Shown piece after piece: positions 6,412 through 14,391 of a stretch of 64,000 nucleotides of DNA. The stretch lies in assembly GCF_008691045.1 (NCBI RefSeq), contig NZ_VMSO01000009.1, positions 58,735 to 122,734 on the forward strand. Reading direction: 5' to 3'. Numbering within the stretch: position 1 is the stretch's first letter; every line of letters starts with the position of its first letter. A program made the translations under genes and the position numbers. The stretch is from Mediterraneibacter catenae (GTDB taxonomy: Bacteria; Bacillota; Clostridia; Lachnospirales; Lachnospiraceae). The notes under the pieces are model-generated. The model ran no database searches. It was not told the origin of the DNA and was given only the letters and a program-made list of their open reading frames with translations.

Positions 6412-7662
6412 ATGACAACAGAAACTAAATTTTGGAAAAAGAAGTATTTTACTATGCTGGCGGGACAGAGCGTTTCTCTCATTACAAGCGGGATTTTGCA
6501 AATGTCCATTATATTCTATCTCACAGCAAAAACAAATTCCGCTATGGTCTTATCCATTGCAACCTTGATGGGCTTTCTTCCTCAAGCTGTGATCGGCCCC
6601 TTTGCAGGGACTTTTGTGGACCGCCATAGCCGCAAAGGAGTGATGATTGGAGCAGACCTTATGATTGCCGCAACAGGAGGATTCCTGGCAGTCGTTTCGA
6701 TATTTATGGAACTGCCCATATGGCTCATTATGCTGGTCTTATTTGTCAGAAGTATCGGCAACGCTTTTCATTCTCCTGCGTCCAGCGCAGTTACGCCGCT
6801 TATGGTTCCTCAAGACCAGCTAACAAAGTGTGCCGGTTATAATCAGACCATGCAGGCCGCCGTGTCCCTGATTAGCCCAGCCGCTGCCGCTTTCTTATAT
6901 AGTGTCTGGTCATTAAGCACGATTATTCTATTGGATATTATCGGCGCAGTTCTGGCTTGCGGCGTTGTTGTGGTTCTGTCGATTCCAAATCCGCCAATAT
7001 GCACAGGCGAAAGCCAAAACAGCTTTTTCCGGGATATGAAGGAGGGATATTTTGAGTTAAAGAAAAACAAGGGTTTGTTCGCATTACTTTGGATTGGAAC
7101 GGCATATATGTTTTTCTTTATGCCTATCAGTGCATTGTACCCTTTGATGAGCATGGGATACTTTCGTGGAACACCTACCCATGCGTCCATAGCAGAAATT
7201 GCCTTTGCAGGCGGTATGCTTGCAGGGGGAATTTTGCTCAGCGTTTGGGGTGGATTCAAGAACCGGATTTTTTCAATCGGTCTATCGGTTCTTGTGATGG
7301 GGGTAAGCATTGCGATTTCCGGTTTGCTGCCCACCAATGCGTTTTTTATATTTGTAATTTGTTGTACGGTCATGGGGTTAACTTCTCCATTTTACGGAGT
7401 ACAAAACGCCTTGTTTCAAGAGCAGCTTCCACCGGAATATCTGGGACGGGTTTTCTCATTGCTCGGAAGCGTGATGTCCTTTGCCATGCCGCTGGGTTTG
7501 CTGTGTTCCGGTATTTTTGCAGAACGAATTGGTGTAGAAAAATGGTTTTTACTTTGTGGAATAGGGATTATTGCGGTTGCCGTTTTGGTTTTCATATTGC
7601 CAGTTTTACGAAATGTTGATTGTCAATCCCCAAACAGTTTTGCTTGTAAAAGCGGCGATTGA
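6412..7662 (+). CDS. MFS efflux pump, Mef(A)-like macrolide efflux family
   Basis: A 416-residue major facilitator protein with twelve predicted hydrophobic segments. It resembles Mef(A) along its whole length from memory: GQSVSLITSGILQMSIIFYL at the N-terminus, VDRHSRKGVMIGADL in loop 2-3, LTKCAGYNQTMQ, and PEYLGRVFSLLGS near the C-terminus. Mef pumps export 14- and 15-membered macrolides by proton antiport. The start is ATG at 6412 behind GGAGG; the frame stays open into the leader hairpin (to 6316), but that stretch is regulatory. No msr(D)-type ABC-F partner follows. The substrate needs testing. Confidence 0.85.
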   Translation: MTTETKFWKKKYFTMLAGQSVSLITSGILQMSIIFYLTAKTNSAMVLSIATLMGFLPQAVIGPFAGTFVDRHSRKGVMIGADLMIAATGGFLAVVSIFMELPIWLIMLVLFVRSIGNAFHSPASSAVTPLMVPQDQLTKCAGYNQTMQAAVSLISPAAAAFLYSVWSLSTIILLDIIGAVLACGVVVVLSIPNPPICTGESQNSFFRDMKEGYFELKKNKGLFALLWIGTAYMFFFMPISALYPLMSMGYFRGTPTHASIAEIAFAGGMLAGGILLSVWGGFKNRIFSIGLSVLVMGVSIAISGLLPTNAFFIFVICCTVMGLTSPFYGVQNALFQEQLPPEYLGRVFSLLGSVMSFAMPLGLLCSGIFAERIGVEKWFLLCGIGIIAVAVLVFILPVLRNVDCQSPNSFACKSGD

Positions 7663-8064
7663 AAAGAAAACGCATTTATTAAAGTGATGGGAAATTGCAA
7701 AGCCAGCCGAGCCGGCGGGCGGTCAAGATGAACGGCGCATAAATGCGCCGCCGTTGACAGTTTCGCCCACCTTTGCTGACAGGCAATCAAGGCGGGAAAG
7801 CCCTTAAAATGGCTTCCCGCCCATTTCAATTTTGAGAGAAAAACCCGACCGCTTTTTCGTGAGTGTGTCCACAAGTTCGGGACATTTTGTTCCGAAGTCC
7901 AACGCGGGAAGAGGGACGGGGGCTTTCCTATACGCCCTGTCTGCTGATGAAACCAGCCCTGCGCTTGCGGCTCCACGCCACGCAATCACAGCCCTGTTTT
8001 CCTGCTGCTTCAAATGTACTTGCCCTCCCCCGGCAACTTCATTTTCGTAGCAACGCCGACAGAG

Positions 8065-8101
8065 CGTATAACACACTACACTTTGCAAGCAAAGTCGTGT
8101 G
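8065..8101 (-). other. Candidate oriT with MobV-type nick sequence
   Basis: On the minus strand the sequence reads GTAGTGTG/TTATACG. TAGTGTG/TTA is the nick sequence of pMV158 MobM, the type member of the MobV family. It is preceded by the imperfect inverted repeat GACTTTGC-TT-GCAAAGTG, as in pMV158-type origins. The nick would fall between plus-strand positions 8071 and 8072. Confidence 0.75.
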
Positions 8102-8290
8102 CCAAAGGGATACCCTTTGGAAACCCTGTTTTGCGGTCATGTGTACCCATATTCCCCGCAAAACGCAAAATAATCGGTTTCAGTCTGCTGTAACATCACA
8201 GTCAGATTGACCGCTTATTTTCTTTCTGCTGTCCCTGTTTTCTCTGTTCTCTATACGAATAATTTTCATAATTGTTATGCTTGATACGGG

Positions 8291-8319
8291 TTGAAAACCA
8301 AACGTATAAATGTTATAAT
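8291..8319 (+). promoter_or_regulatory. Promoter of the regulator-recombinase operon
   Basis: TTGAAA (8291-8296), 17-bp spacer, TATAAT (8314-8319), 31 bp before the XRE gene. Confidence 0.75.
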
Positions 8320-8349
8320 AAGCACAGAGAAAACAGGGAGGTCGCTGCT

Positions 8350-8703
8350 ATGAAAGAATTGGGAGAACGCCTGCGGATATTGCGGGAGAGCGTGAAGCTG
8401 TCACAGGTAAAGATGGCGGATTTGCTGGGAGTAAAACAGTCCAGCATTAACCGCTATGAACAGGGACAATCTGCTCCGTCTTTGGAAACGCTTGTGAAGT
8501 ATGCAGATTATTTTGATGTGTCTATGGATTACCTGTTTGCCCGGACGGATAAGCCCCAAGGCAAGCTGTACGAATACCGCCCTAAGATTGCAACGGGCAG
8601 TGAGGAAATGCGGCAGTTTATTGAAATGTGTTTTGACCCGCAATCGCCAATGAGTGAGAAGTTAAAGCAGACGCTTCTTCAAATGATGGAGGTGGACAAA
8701 TGA
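8350..8703 (+). CDS. XRE-family regulator coupled to the recombinase
   Basis: A 117-residue protein with a complete HTH_3 domain: LGERLRILRESVKLSQVKMADLLGVKQSSINRYEQG, then MDYLFARTDKPQG, typical of phage-repressor-like regulators. The rest is a short helical tail. Start ATG at 8350 after GGGAGG. Its stop overlaps the recombinase start by 4 nt (ATGA), so the two are co-translated; control of excision is the likely role. No peptidase or sensory domain is visible. Confidence 0.88.
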   Translation: MKELGERLRILRESVKLSQVKMADLLGVKQSSINRYEQGQSAPSLETLVKYADYFDVSMDYLFARTDKPQGKLYEYRPKIATGSEEMRQFIEMCFDPQSPMSEKLKQTLLQMMEVDK

Positions 8704-10202
8704 AAGGTGTGATCTATGCCCGCTATTCTTCCGATAATCAACGAGAAGAAAGTATTGAGGGGCAGTTGCGAGAATGTAAGGATTATGCAGAACGAAACGG
8801 TATCACGATTTTAGGAACTTACATTGATCGGGCACTATCAGCCAAAACGGACAACCGACCTGAATTTCAGAAGATGATTAAAGACAGCGCAAAGGGCTTG
8901 TTTGATGTTGTCCTTGTGTGGAAGTTAGACCGCTTTGCACGAAACCGTTATGATAGCGCACGCTACAAAAATCTCTTGAAAAAGAACGGTGTGAAAGTCA
9001 TTTCCGCAAGGGAAAATATCTCCGAGGGCAGCGAGGGAATTATTTTGGAAGCTATGCTGGAGGGGTATGCAGAATACTATTCTGCGGAGCTTTCTGAAAA
9101 GGTTATCCGAGGTCTGACCGACAATGCGCTGAAATGTAAATACAACGGCGGTACTGTCCCGATGGGATACTACATTGACGAACAGCAGTATTATCAAATC
9201 GACCCCAAGACCGCCCCGGTGGTACTGGAAATGTTTACAAAGTACAGCGAGGGTGCGACCATGCAGGAACTTGTCAATCTGTTAAATAGCCGGGGTATGC
9301 GTTCTATTCGTGGTGGGAAAATCACATTGAATATTATGAACCATCTTTTGAAGAACCGCCGTTACATAGGAGAATACAGCTATCGTGATGTAGTCAAGGA
9401 GGACGGTATTCCAGCGATTGTCCCGAAAGAGTTGTTTGAACGAGTGCAGGAACGGCTGGCGAAAAACAAAAAGGCTCCCGCTCGTCACAAAGCCGAGGAC
9501 GATTATCTGTTGACAACGAAGCTGTATTGCGGGAAGTGCGGCTCTTTCATGGTAGGGGAAAGCGGCACAAGCCATACCATGAAAGTGCACCGTTATTATC
9601 GTTGTGTGAATACCAAGAAAAAGAAACTCTGTGACAAGAAAGCGGTCAAGAAAGACTTGATTGAAGATTTAGTTGTCAGCTACACCATGAAAGCGATAAT
9701 GAATGATGAAGTCATGGAACGGCTGATTGATACGCTGATGGAATTGCAGAAAAGAGAAAGCACCGACCTACCACTTTTGAAAAAACAGCTTGCAGAAACG
9801 GAAAAAGGTATTAACAATATGCTCAACGCTATTCAAGCAGGGATTTTTACCCCGTCCACCAAGCAAAGACTGGACGAGTTGGAAGAAACAAAAAGCCAGC
9901 TTGAAGTCAGCATTTTGCAGGAGGAGATGCACAAGCCTTTGCTTACCAGAGAGCAGATTGCATTTTTCATTTACCGTTTCCGCAAGTTTGATGTAACAAA
10001 GCGGGAACAGCGGCAAAGACTGATTGACAGCTTTGTAAATGCAGTGTATCTTTACGAGGACAAGATAATCCTTACTTTCAACTATAAGGACGGTTCTAAG
10101 ACCATCACACTGGCGGAGGTTGAGGGTTCGGATTTATCCGTACTCGGTGCACTGAAAGAATCCCGGAAATACCTTAAATGCGGTATATCCGGGATTTTTT
10201 AG
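8700..10202 (+). CDS. Large serine recombinase (site-specific integrase/excisionase)
   Basis: A 500-residue recombinase. The N-terminal resolvase domain begins MKGVIYARYSSDNQREESIE with catalytic Ser10; arginines of the active site include LDRFARNRYD. A recombinase domain (about 165-270) and a zinc ribbon (YCGKCG...YRCVN...KLC, about 278-320) follow, then a coiled coil rich in Glu/Lys. This is the normal length and order for LSRs of Firmicute elements (TndX-like). The last codons form the right arm of a terminator, and the stop codon lies inside the putative right attachment core. The active residues look intact. Confidence 0.93.
   Translation: MKGVIYARYSSDNQREESIEGQLRECKDYAERNGITILGTYIDRALSAKTDNRPEFQKMIKDSAKGLFDVVLVWKLDRFARNRYDSARYKNLLKKNGVKVISARENISEGSEGIILEAMLEGYAEYYSAELSEKVIRGLTDNALKCKYNGGTVPMGYYIDEQQYYQIDPKTAPVVLEMFTKYSEGATMQELVNLLNSRGMRSIRGGKITLNIMNHLLKNRRYIGEYSYRDVVKEDGIPAIVPKELFERVQERLAKNKKAPARHKAEDDYLLTTKLYCGKCGSFMVGESGTSHTMKVHRYYRCVNTKKKKLCDKKAVKKDLIEDLVVSYTMKAIMNDEVMERLIDTLMELQKRESTDLPLLKKQLAETEKGINNMLNAIQAGIFTPSTKQRLDELEETKSQLEVSILQEEMHKPLLTREQIAFFIYRFRKFDVTKREQRQRLIDSFVNAVYLYEDKIILTFNYKDGSKTITLAEVEGSDLSVLGALKESRKYLKCGISGIF
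10160..10200 (+). terminator. Terminator overlapping the recombinase 3' end
   Basis: Fourteen-bp stem with one mismatch, ATCCCGGAAATACC / GGTATATCCGGGAT (10160-10173 / 10182-10195), followed by TTTTTT. It is coding sequence at the same time. Confidence 0.8.
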
Positions 10203-10234
10203 TTAATGATATTTCCGTATAGGGGAACTGTTTC

Positions 10235-10263
10235 TTGTCCTTTGCCTTCTCTTATGCCATAAT
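10235..10263 (+). promoter_or_regulatory. Candidate mtnA promoter
   Basis: TTGTCC (10235-10240), 17-bp spacer, CATAAT (10258-10263), just outside the putative right end of the mobile element. Confidence 0.5.
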
Positions 10264-10307
10264 TCTTATCAGAACAACAGAATACTGTGAACGATAAGGA
10301 GATTACT

Positions 10308-11372
10308 ATGGAAAATATCAGTAAAGTCACTCATATCGAGAGCGTTCGTCTCAGTGACGACGGCACATGTGTAGTAATCATTGACCAGACTCAGCTCCCG
10401 AACCGTACGGAATATCTTGAATTATCTTCGGCGGAAGATATTTGGGACGCTATCTATACACTTAAAGTGCGCGGAGCTCCGGCAATCGGCATTTGCGCTG
10501 CATACGGTATCTACTGTCTTGCGCTGCAGATCAGAGAGACAGACTACGACAGATTTCTCTGTGAATTCAGGAAGAAGAAGGCGTATCTGGATTCTTCCAG
10601 ACCTACGGCTGTGAATCTGAGCTGGGCGCTGAATCGTATGGAGAGAGCTGTGCTTGCAGACAGAAGTAAGGACGTAGGTGAGATATTGGAACTGCTCAAA
10701 GCAGAAAGCCTGAAGATACATCGGGAAGACATTGATATGTGCAAAGCAATTTCTGAGTATGGACTTTCGCTGATAAAAGACGGTGACGGCATCCTGACTC
10801 ACTGCAATGCAGGTCCGCTGGCCACATCCCGTTACGGCACCGGGCAGGGACCTCTCTTTCTGGGGAAAGAGCGCGGGATGAATTTCCGGGTCTATGCAGA
10901 TGAGACAAGACCGCTTCTTCGGGGGGCGCGGCTGACTTCATATGAACTACAGAAAGCAGGGATCGACGTTACGCTGATCTGTGACAATATGGCGAGTATC
11001 GTGATGAAAAACGGATGGGTACAGGCATGTATGGTGGGATGCGACCGTGTGGCCGCCAACGGAGATACTGCAAATAAAATCGGGACGAGCGGCGTTGCCA
11101 TACTGGCAAAGTATTACGGAATCCCGTTCTATGTGCTTGGACCGACTTCCACGATCGATATGAACTGTAAAAGTGGAGAAGATATTCATATCGAGTTGAG
11201 AGAGCCGGAAGAGATCAAAGAAAAATTTTATCAGGAGCCTGTGGCTCTAAAGGATGTAAAATGTTATAATCCTTCATTCGATGTGACAGATCACAGTCTG
11301 ATCACAGCCATCGTGACTGAAAAAGGAGTATGTTATCCGCCGTACACTGAGAGTCTTGCGAAGCTGTTCTGA
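10308..11372 (+). CDS. mtnA: S-methyl-5-thioribose-1-phosphate isomerase
   Basis: A 354-residue aldose-ketose isomerase of the eIF2B-like family. It converts 5-methylthioribose-1-phosphate to the ribulose form in methionine salvage, and 5-deoxyribose-1-phosphate in the related DHAP shunt. The substrate loop [15 protein letters not shown], the catalytic Cys in [15 protein letters not shown] and the catalytic Asp in [17 protein letters not shown] are all present. ATG at 10308 follows AAGGAG; a GTG at 10287 is less likely. No mtnK or matching aldolase is adjacent, although a class II aldolase lies 50 kb away, so the pathway partners are elsewhere. Confidence 0.93.
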   Translation: MENISKVTHIESVRLSDDGTCVVIIDQTQLPNRTEYLELSSAEDIWDAIYTLKVRGAPAIGICAAYGIYCLALQIRETDYDRFLCEFRKKKAYLDSSRPTAVNLSWALNRMERAVLADRSKDVGEILELLKAESLKIHREDIDMCKAISEYGLSLIKDGDGILTHCNAGPLATSRYGTGQGPLFLGKERGMNFRVYADETRPLLRGARLTSYELQKAGIDVTLICDNMASIVMKNGWVQACMVGCDRVAANGDTANKIGTSGVAILAKYYGIPFYVLGPTSTIDMNCKSGEDIHIELREPEEIKEKFYQEPVALKDVKCYNPSFDVTDHSLITAIVTEKGVCYPPYTESLAKLF

Positions 11373-11383
11373 GCGCCAGACAA

Positions 11384-11548
11384 GTAACAGTTCAGCACGC
11401 GCCATTCGTAAAACCGCACTTCGTGCTTATTGCGGCTGTCGCCGCTGTTTTACGCATTGACGGGCGCTCGGCTCATCAGGAATAGAGCGGGCCGATTCTT
11501 ATGAAAGCATAAATCGAACCCGCTCATGCCTGATGGCTGAACTGTTAC
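11384..11548. repeat. 165-bp structured intergenic element with 13-bp terminal inverted repeats
   Basis: GTAACAGTTCAGC (11384-11396) and GCTGAACTGTTAC (11536-11548) are perfect inverted ends. Inside are further nested stems: CGTAAAAC/GTTTTACG with GCGCC/GGGCGC outside it, and CATCAGG/CCTGATG enclosing GAGCGGG/CCCGCTC. It fills the gap after mtnA. A MITE-like or REP-like element is the best description; the same end motif recurs at 16730-16770 and 60175-60187. Confidence 0.7.
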
Positions 11549-11578
11549 CCAGAATATGAAAAAGATTTTATTTTTTGC

Positions 11579-11607
11579 TTGCTGAATTCCTGCAATTGGT
11601 TTATACT
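11579..11607 (+). promoter_or_regulatory. Promoter of the HPr-like gene
   Basis: TTGCTG (11579-11584), 17-bp spacer, TATACT (11602-11607), 31 bp before the start codon. Confidence 0.6.
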
Positions 11608-11637
11608 ACCAGAGGTGTAAAACAGGAGGTCAGAGAA

Positions 11638-11877
11638 ATGGTCGAGAAGAAGATTAAATTTATAACATCAGGTCAGTTGATGAGCTTTTGCGACACATGC
11701 CAGAAAATGAAATCAGATATCGATGTAACAGATATGTCTAACAGGAATTTCCGGATTGACGGGAAATCAATCCTCGGGCTGATGTCGATCAAACTGGGAT
11801 TGCCTATGCGGCTGGTCGTAGATGGAGAGGATGAAGAACTGGCTCATGAGTATTTTATGAAATATGAATTTGAATGA
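11638..11877 (+). CDS. HPr-like protein lacking the active-site histidine
   Basis: A 79-residue protein aligned to HPr by its second half: the regulatory-serine block reads DGKSILGLMSIKLGLPMRLVVDGEDE, with Ser in the place of HPr Ser46. The first half, where HPr has GLHARPA with the phosphorylated His15, reads SGQLMSFCDTCQKMKSD and has no histidine. It therefore cannot carry phosphate for the PTS by the usual route. Like Bacillus Crh, it may be a regulatory HPr paralog phosphorylated on Ser by HPrK. ATG at 11638 follows AGGAGG. Single gene with its own promoter and terminator. Confidence 0.75.
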   Translation: MVEKKIKFITSGQLMSFCDTCQKMKSDIDVTDMSNRNFRIDGKSILGLMSIKLGLPMRLVVDGEDEELAHEYFMKYEFE

Positions 11878-11936
11878 TGGCGGGGACAAAAGGCAAGCGT
11901 TTCACACTTCATAGTTGACATCATTTGAATAAGTAA

Positions 11937-11979
11937 AAGGAGCATTCACAGCTTAGAATGGTGTGAATGCTCCTTCTTT
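11937..11979. terminator. Convergent terminator of the HPr-like and MATE genes
   Basis: Fourteen-bp perfect stem AAGGAGCATTCACA / TGTGAATGCTCCTT (11937-11950 / 11962-11975), with T-rich flanks on both strands. The MATE stop codon lies in the loop. Confidence 0.8.
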
Positions 11980-13302
11980 GTATGTTCTGAGGAGGAAGAA
12001 TGCGGCAATGGCAGCGCACAGCTCCCCTGCAGGAAAAGCGATCCAGACTCCGACAGGACCAAGAAAGCGTGACAGTACAAAGCTCAACGGCAGAGTTACG
12101 GCAAATTGTCTGAGCAGTGATATGATGAGAGAATTGCGCCCGTTTCCCAGTGCTTCAAATGTCCCGGCATAGATTACCCCGATGGAGGAAACAAGGAATC
12201 CCAGACTGATGATGCGAAGAGCTGTCACACCGGCTGACATCAGTTCTGCATCTGCGTCGAATAAAGCGAAAATCTGTGCGGGAAAGATAAGCGATAGCAG
12301 CGTTCCCAGTAGCATGATGACTACAGCGCAGACAAGACTGTAGCGGATTGCGCTGCGGACTCTTTTGGGTTCTCCGGCTCCATAATTGTACCCTACTATC
12401 GGACGCATCCCCTGTACGATTCCGTTTGCCGGCATGTAGATAAATGTCTGGAGCTTAAAATAAACACCGAGCACGGCCACATACAGGCTGGAAAAAGCGG
12501 TGAGGATCCTGTTCAGCAGGCTGATCAGGACAGAAGGCAGAAGCATCATGATACTGGAAGGGATGCCCACACTGTAAATCTGCTTAATGATCTTCCAATC
12601 CGGCTTCATATATTTGATACGGATGCGGACGGCGTACGGTTTCCTCAGGTATACCACGATGTATAGCAGAAAAGCGCAGATCTGTCCAATGACTGTGGCG
12701 ATAGCGGCTCCGGTCACGCCAAGCGCCGGGAATCCGAGCAGACCGAAAATAAGGACCGGATCAAGGATAATATTGATCACGCATCCGGCAATGAGAAGAT
12801 ACATTGTGACCTTCATCCTGCCTATGCTCTGAAATATCTTCTCAAAAGCAATCTGCAGGAGTGAGCCGAAAGACAGGCACAGTACAATATAAGTATAATT
12901 GCAGGCATCTTTTAAAATGACCGGATTTTCCGTGAACAGACGGAGAAACGGGCGGGTGGTAAAGATACCTGCCAGAACGAAAAGGATGCAGTGAAAGACT
13001 GTAAGAACAATGCCGAGTGATGCTGCCCGGTCAGCCTTTTCCTGATCTCCTGATCCGAGATGGATGGAGATGGCGGAGGATATACCTACGCCAATCCCGA
13101 CTCCGACAGAGACGATTGCATTCTGCAGGGGATAGGCAAGCGAGACGGCAGTCAGTGCATCGGTACCCAGCCTGGATACATAGATACTGTCTACTATATT
13201 ATAGAGGGACTGGATCAGCATGGACAGCATCATCGGGACGGACATGGAGACGAGCAGAGAAAACACCGGTTTCGTCCGCATAAATGAATTTACTTTTTCC
13301 AT
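11953..13302 (-). CDS. MATE-family efflux transporter
   Basis: A 449-residue polytopic membrane protein of the MATE/NorM family, with two repeats of about six helices. Family landmarks: FSLLVSMSVPMMLSMLIQSLYNIVDSIYVSRLG at the start and GMRPIVGYNYGAGEPKRVRSAIRYS at the opening of the second half. Members export drugs or metabolites by Na+ or H+ antiport. The start ATG at 13302 has AAAGGAG 13 nt upstream, slightly far. It lies downstream of mntP in the same direction, but a hairpin separates them. Substrate unknown. Confidence 0.9.
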   Translation of the reverse strand: MEKVNSFMRTKPVFSLLVSMSVPMMLSMLIQSLYNIVDSIYVSRLGTDALTAVSLAYPLQNAIVSVGVGIGVGISSAISIHLGSGDQEKADRAASLGIVLTVFHCILFVLAGIFTTRPFLRLFTENPVILKDACNYTYIVLCLSFGSLLQIAFEKIFQSIGRMKVTMYLLIAGCVINIILDPVLIFGLLGFPALGVTGAAIATVIGQICAFLLYIVVYLRKPYAVRIRIKYMKPDWKIIKQIYSVGIPSSIMMLLPSVLISLLNRILTAFSSLYVAVLGVYFKLQTFIYMPANGIVQGMRPIVGYNYGAGEPKRVRSAIRYSLVCAVVIMLLGTLLSLIFPAQIFALFDADAELMSAGVTALRIISLGFLVSSIGVIYAGTFEALGNGRNSLIISLLRQFAVTLPLSFVLSRFLGPVGVWIAFPAGELCAAIAAFFLLRTYKEGAFTPF

Positions 13303-13330
13303 AATGATTAAGCTACTCCTTTCAAAACAA

Positions 13331-13383
13331 TAAAAAAAGTCATATGCCTGTTTGAATTCTGAAACAGGAAAACCATATGACTT
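13331..13383 (-). terminator. Terminator or attenuator between mntP and the MATE gene
   Basis: On the minus strand AAGTCATATG ... CCTGTTT / AAACAGG ... CATATGACTT folds into a long hairpin followed by TTTTTTTATT, 30-80 nt before the MATE start. It may end mntP transcription or attenuate the MATE gene. Confidence 0.7.
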
Positions 13384-13470
13384 GATAAAATATATTCTCT
13401 TTTACGCACTGCTCATGATAGCACAGGTCCTGTCGGCAAGTCAACGAAAATCTGGTATGTATCGCATTAC

Positions 13471-14031
13471 TTACAGTATCCCGAGATGCTCGAGCAGGAT
13501 CTTGATGCCCAGAAGGATCAGTATGGCTCCCCCGGCAAACTCAGCCTTTGACTTATACTTTGTGCCGAATACATTACCGATCTTTACCCCGATGGCAGAG
13601 ATGATGAATGTAGTGACTCCGATAAATGAAACAGCTGCAACGATATGTACGTCGAGGAATGCGAAAGTGATGCCGACCGCAAGGGCATCGATGCTGGTTG
13701 CTACGGCGAGGAGGAACATGGTTTTGATATCCAGTGAGTCGTCCTCTTTCTCGCAGTCGCCTGAACAGGCTTCCTTGATCATATTAGCACCAATGAGTCC
13801 CAGGAGGATGAAAGCAACCCAGTGATCAATTGCGGTAATCTTATCACGAAACTGATAACCAAGTATATAGCCGATTGCGGGCATCAGCGCCTGGAATCCT
13901 CCGAACCATAATCCTACGATACCGGATTTTTTTATAGAAATCCTGGGCATGGCCAGCCCTTTACAGATGGAGACGGCAAAAGCGTCCATCGATAAACCTA
14001 CAGCGAGTATAAATAATTCTAATAATCCCAT
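13471..14031 (-). CDS. mntP: Manganese efflux pump MntP
   Basis: A 186-residue, six-helix membrane protein made of two homologous halves. Conserved Asp-containing helices [15 protein letters not shown] and [15 protein letters not shown] mark the family (DUF204). It exports Mn2+ to avoid overload. A charged loop ([12 protein letters not shown]) separates the halves. The start is ATG at 14031 with GGAG upstream; an in-frame extension to 14106 runs into the leader hairpin and is not used. The leader carries a manganese riboswitch, which matches the known mntP regulation in other bacteria. Confidence 0.92.
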   Translation of the reverse strand: MGLLELFILAVGLSMDAFAVSICKGLAMPRISIKKSGIVGLWFGGFQALMPAIGYILGYQFRDKITAIDHWVAFILLGLIGANMIKEACSGDCEKEDDSLDIKTMFLLAVATSIDALAVGITFAFLDVHIVAAVSFIGVTTFIISAIGVKIGNVFGTKYKSKAEFAGGAILILLGIKILLEHLGIL

Positions 14032-14091
14032 TTTTTTCTCCTTAGCAGTTAGATTAGAGCGTCTGCAGAGCACTCCGGTTATCAGTTGCAT

Positions 14092-14240
14092 AAAAAAAGC
14101 AGGCACATGCTGTACCTGTCATAAAAACATGTACAGCAAATACACTGTACATGAGTCTCATTATTTAAGATAAGCCAGGTCTCAAAAAGACCAGTATGTT
14201 GACTTACCGCGCAGTAATACGCCAATTACTCCCTCACGAA
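14092..14240 (-). promoter_or_regulatory. yybP-ykoY manganese riboswitch with tandem terminators
   Basis: Minus-strand reading: GAGGGAGTAATTGGC, then GTCAACATACTGGTC and GAGACCTGGCTTAT are the conserved yybP-ykoY blocks (plus 14172-14237). The expression platform has two hairpins: CATGTACAG/CTGTACATG (14128-14153) followed by TTTTTAT, and CAGGTACA/TGTGCCTG (14100-14118) followed by seven T's. Its place before mntP fits a Mn2+ ON switch. A likely promoter (TTGCAA on the minus strand, 14272-14277) lies upstream. Confidence 0.88.
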
Positions 14241-14299
14241 CTGATAATATATTATCATCAGGACACGGTCTTTGCAAGAGAAAATTTACGTTCACAGGA

Positions 14300-14328
14300 T
14301 TGACATATTTTTTTGATAAACTTACACT
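14300..14328 (+). promoter_or_regulatory. Promoter of the two-component system
   Basis: TTGACA (14300-14305), 17-bp spacer, TACACT (14323-14328), divergent from the mntP promoter. Confidence 0.6.
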
Positions 14329-14391
14329 GTTTATAAAATCGAGGGAGCAGAAAATGCGGAACAATCCGCATGAGGATAAGGAGAAAAAATA

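Larger units (their letters stand above)
7663..8349. other. Non-coding control region of the element
   Basis: A 687-bp gap without a convincing gene. It contains hairpin GGCGCAT-AA-ATGCGCC (7734-7749), hairpin GGCGGGAAAGCC / GGCTTCCCGCC (7791-7802 / 7811-7821), the oriT-like site at 8065-8101, and the promoter of the next gene. A 94-codon minus-strand frame across 7804-8088 has no ribosome site and crosses the hairpins, so it was not called. Confidence 0.6.
1485..10203. mobile_element. Integrative mobilizable element (MobV relaxase, serine recombinase)
   Basis: An 8.7-kb block carrying a MobV relaxase, RepA-N protein, Cys-rich VLP protein, HTH regulators, a large serine recombinase at the right end, a MobV-type nick site and cargo (NTF2-like, methyltransferase, Mef-like pump). 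It starts directly after the tRNA-Leu terminator and ends at the stop codon of the recombinase. Candidate ends share GGATTTTT(T)AGT (1483-1493 and 10192-10203). No coupling protein or conjugation pore genes are seen, so it would need a helper for transfer. Boundaries are inferred; the content is clear. Confidence 0.8.

Noticed and set aside
7804..8088. A 94-codon minus-strand frame in the control region of the mobile element
   Set aside because: It has no ribosome site, runs through strong hairpins and starts inside the oriT-like site; non-coding function explains the conservation better.
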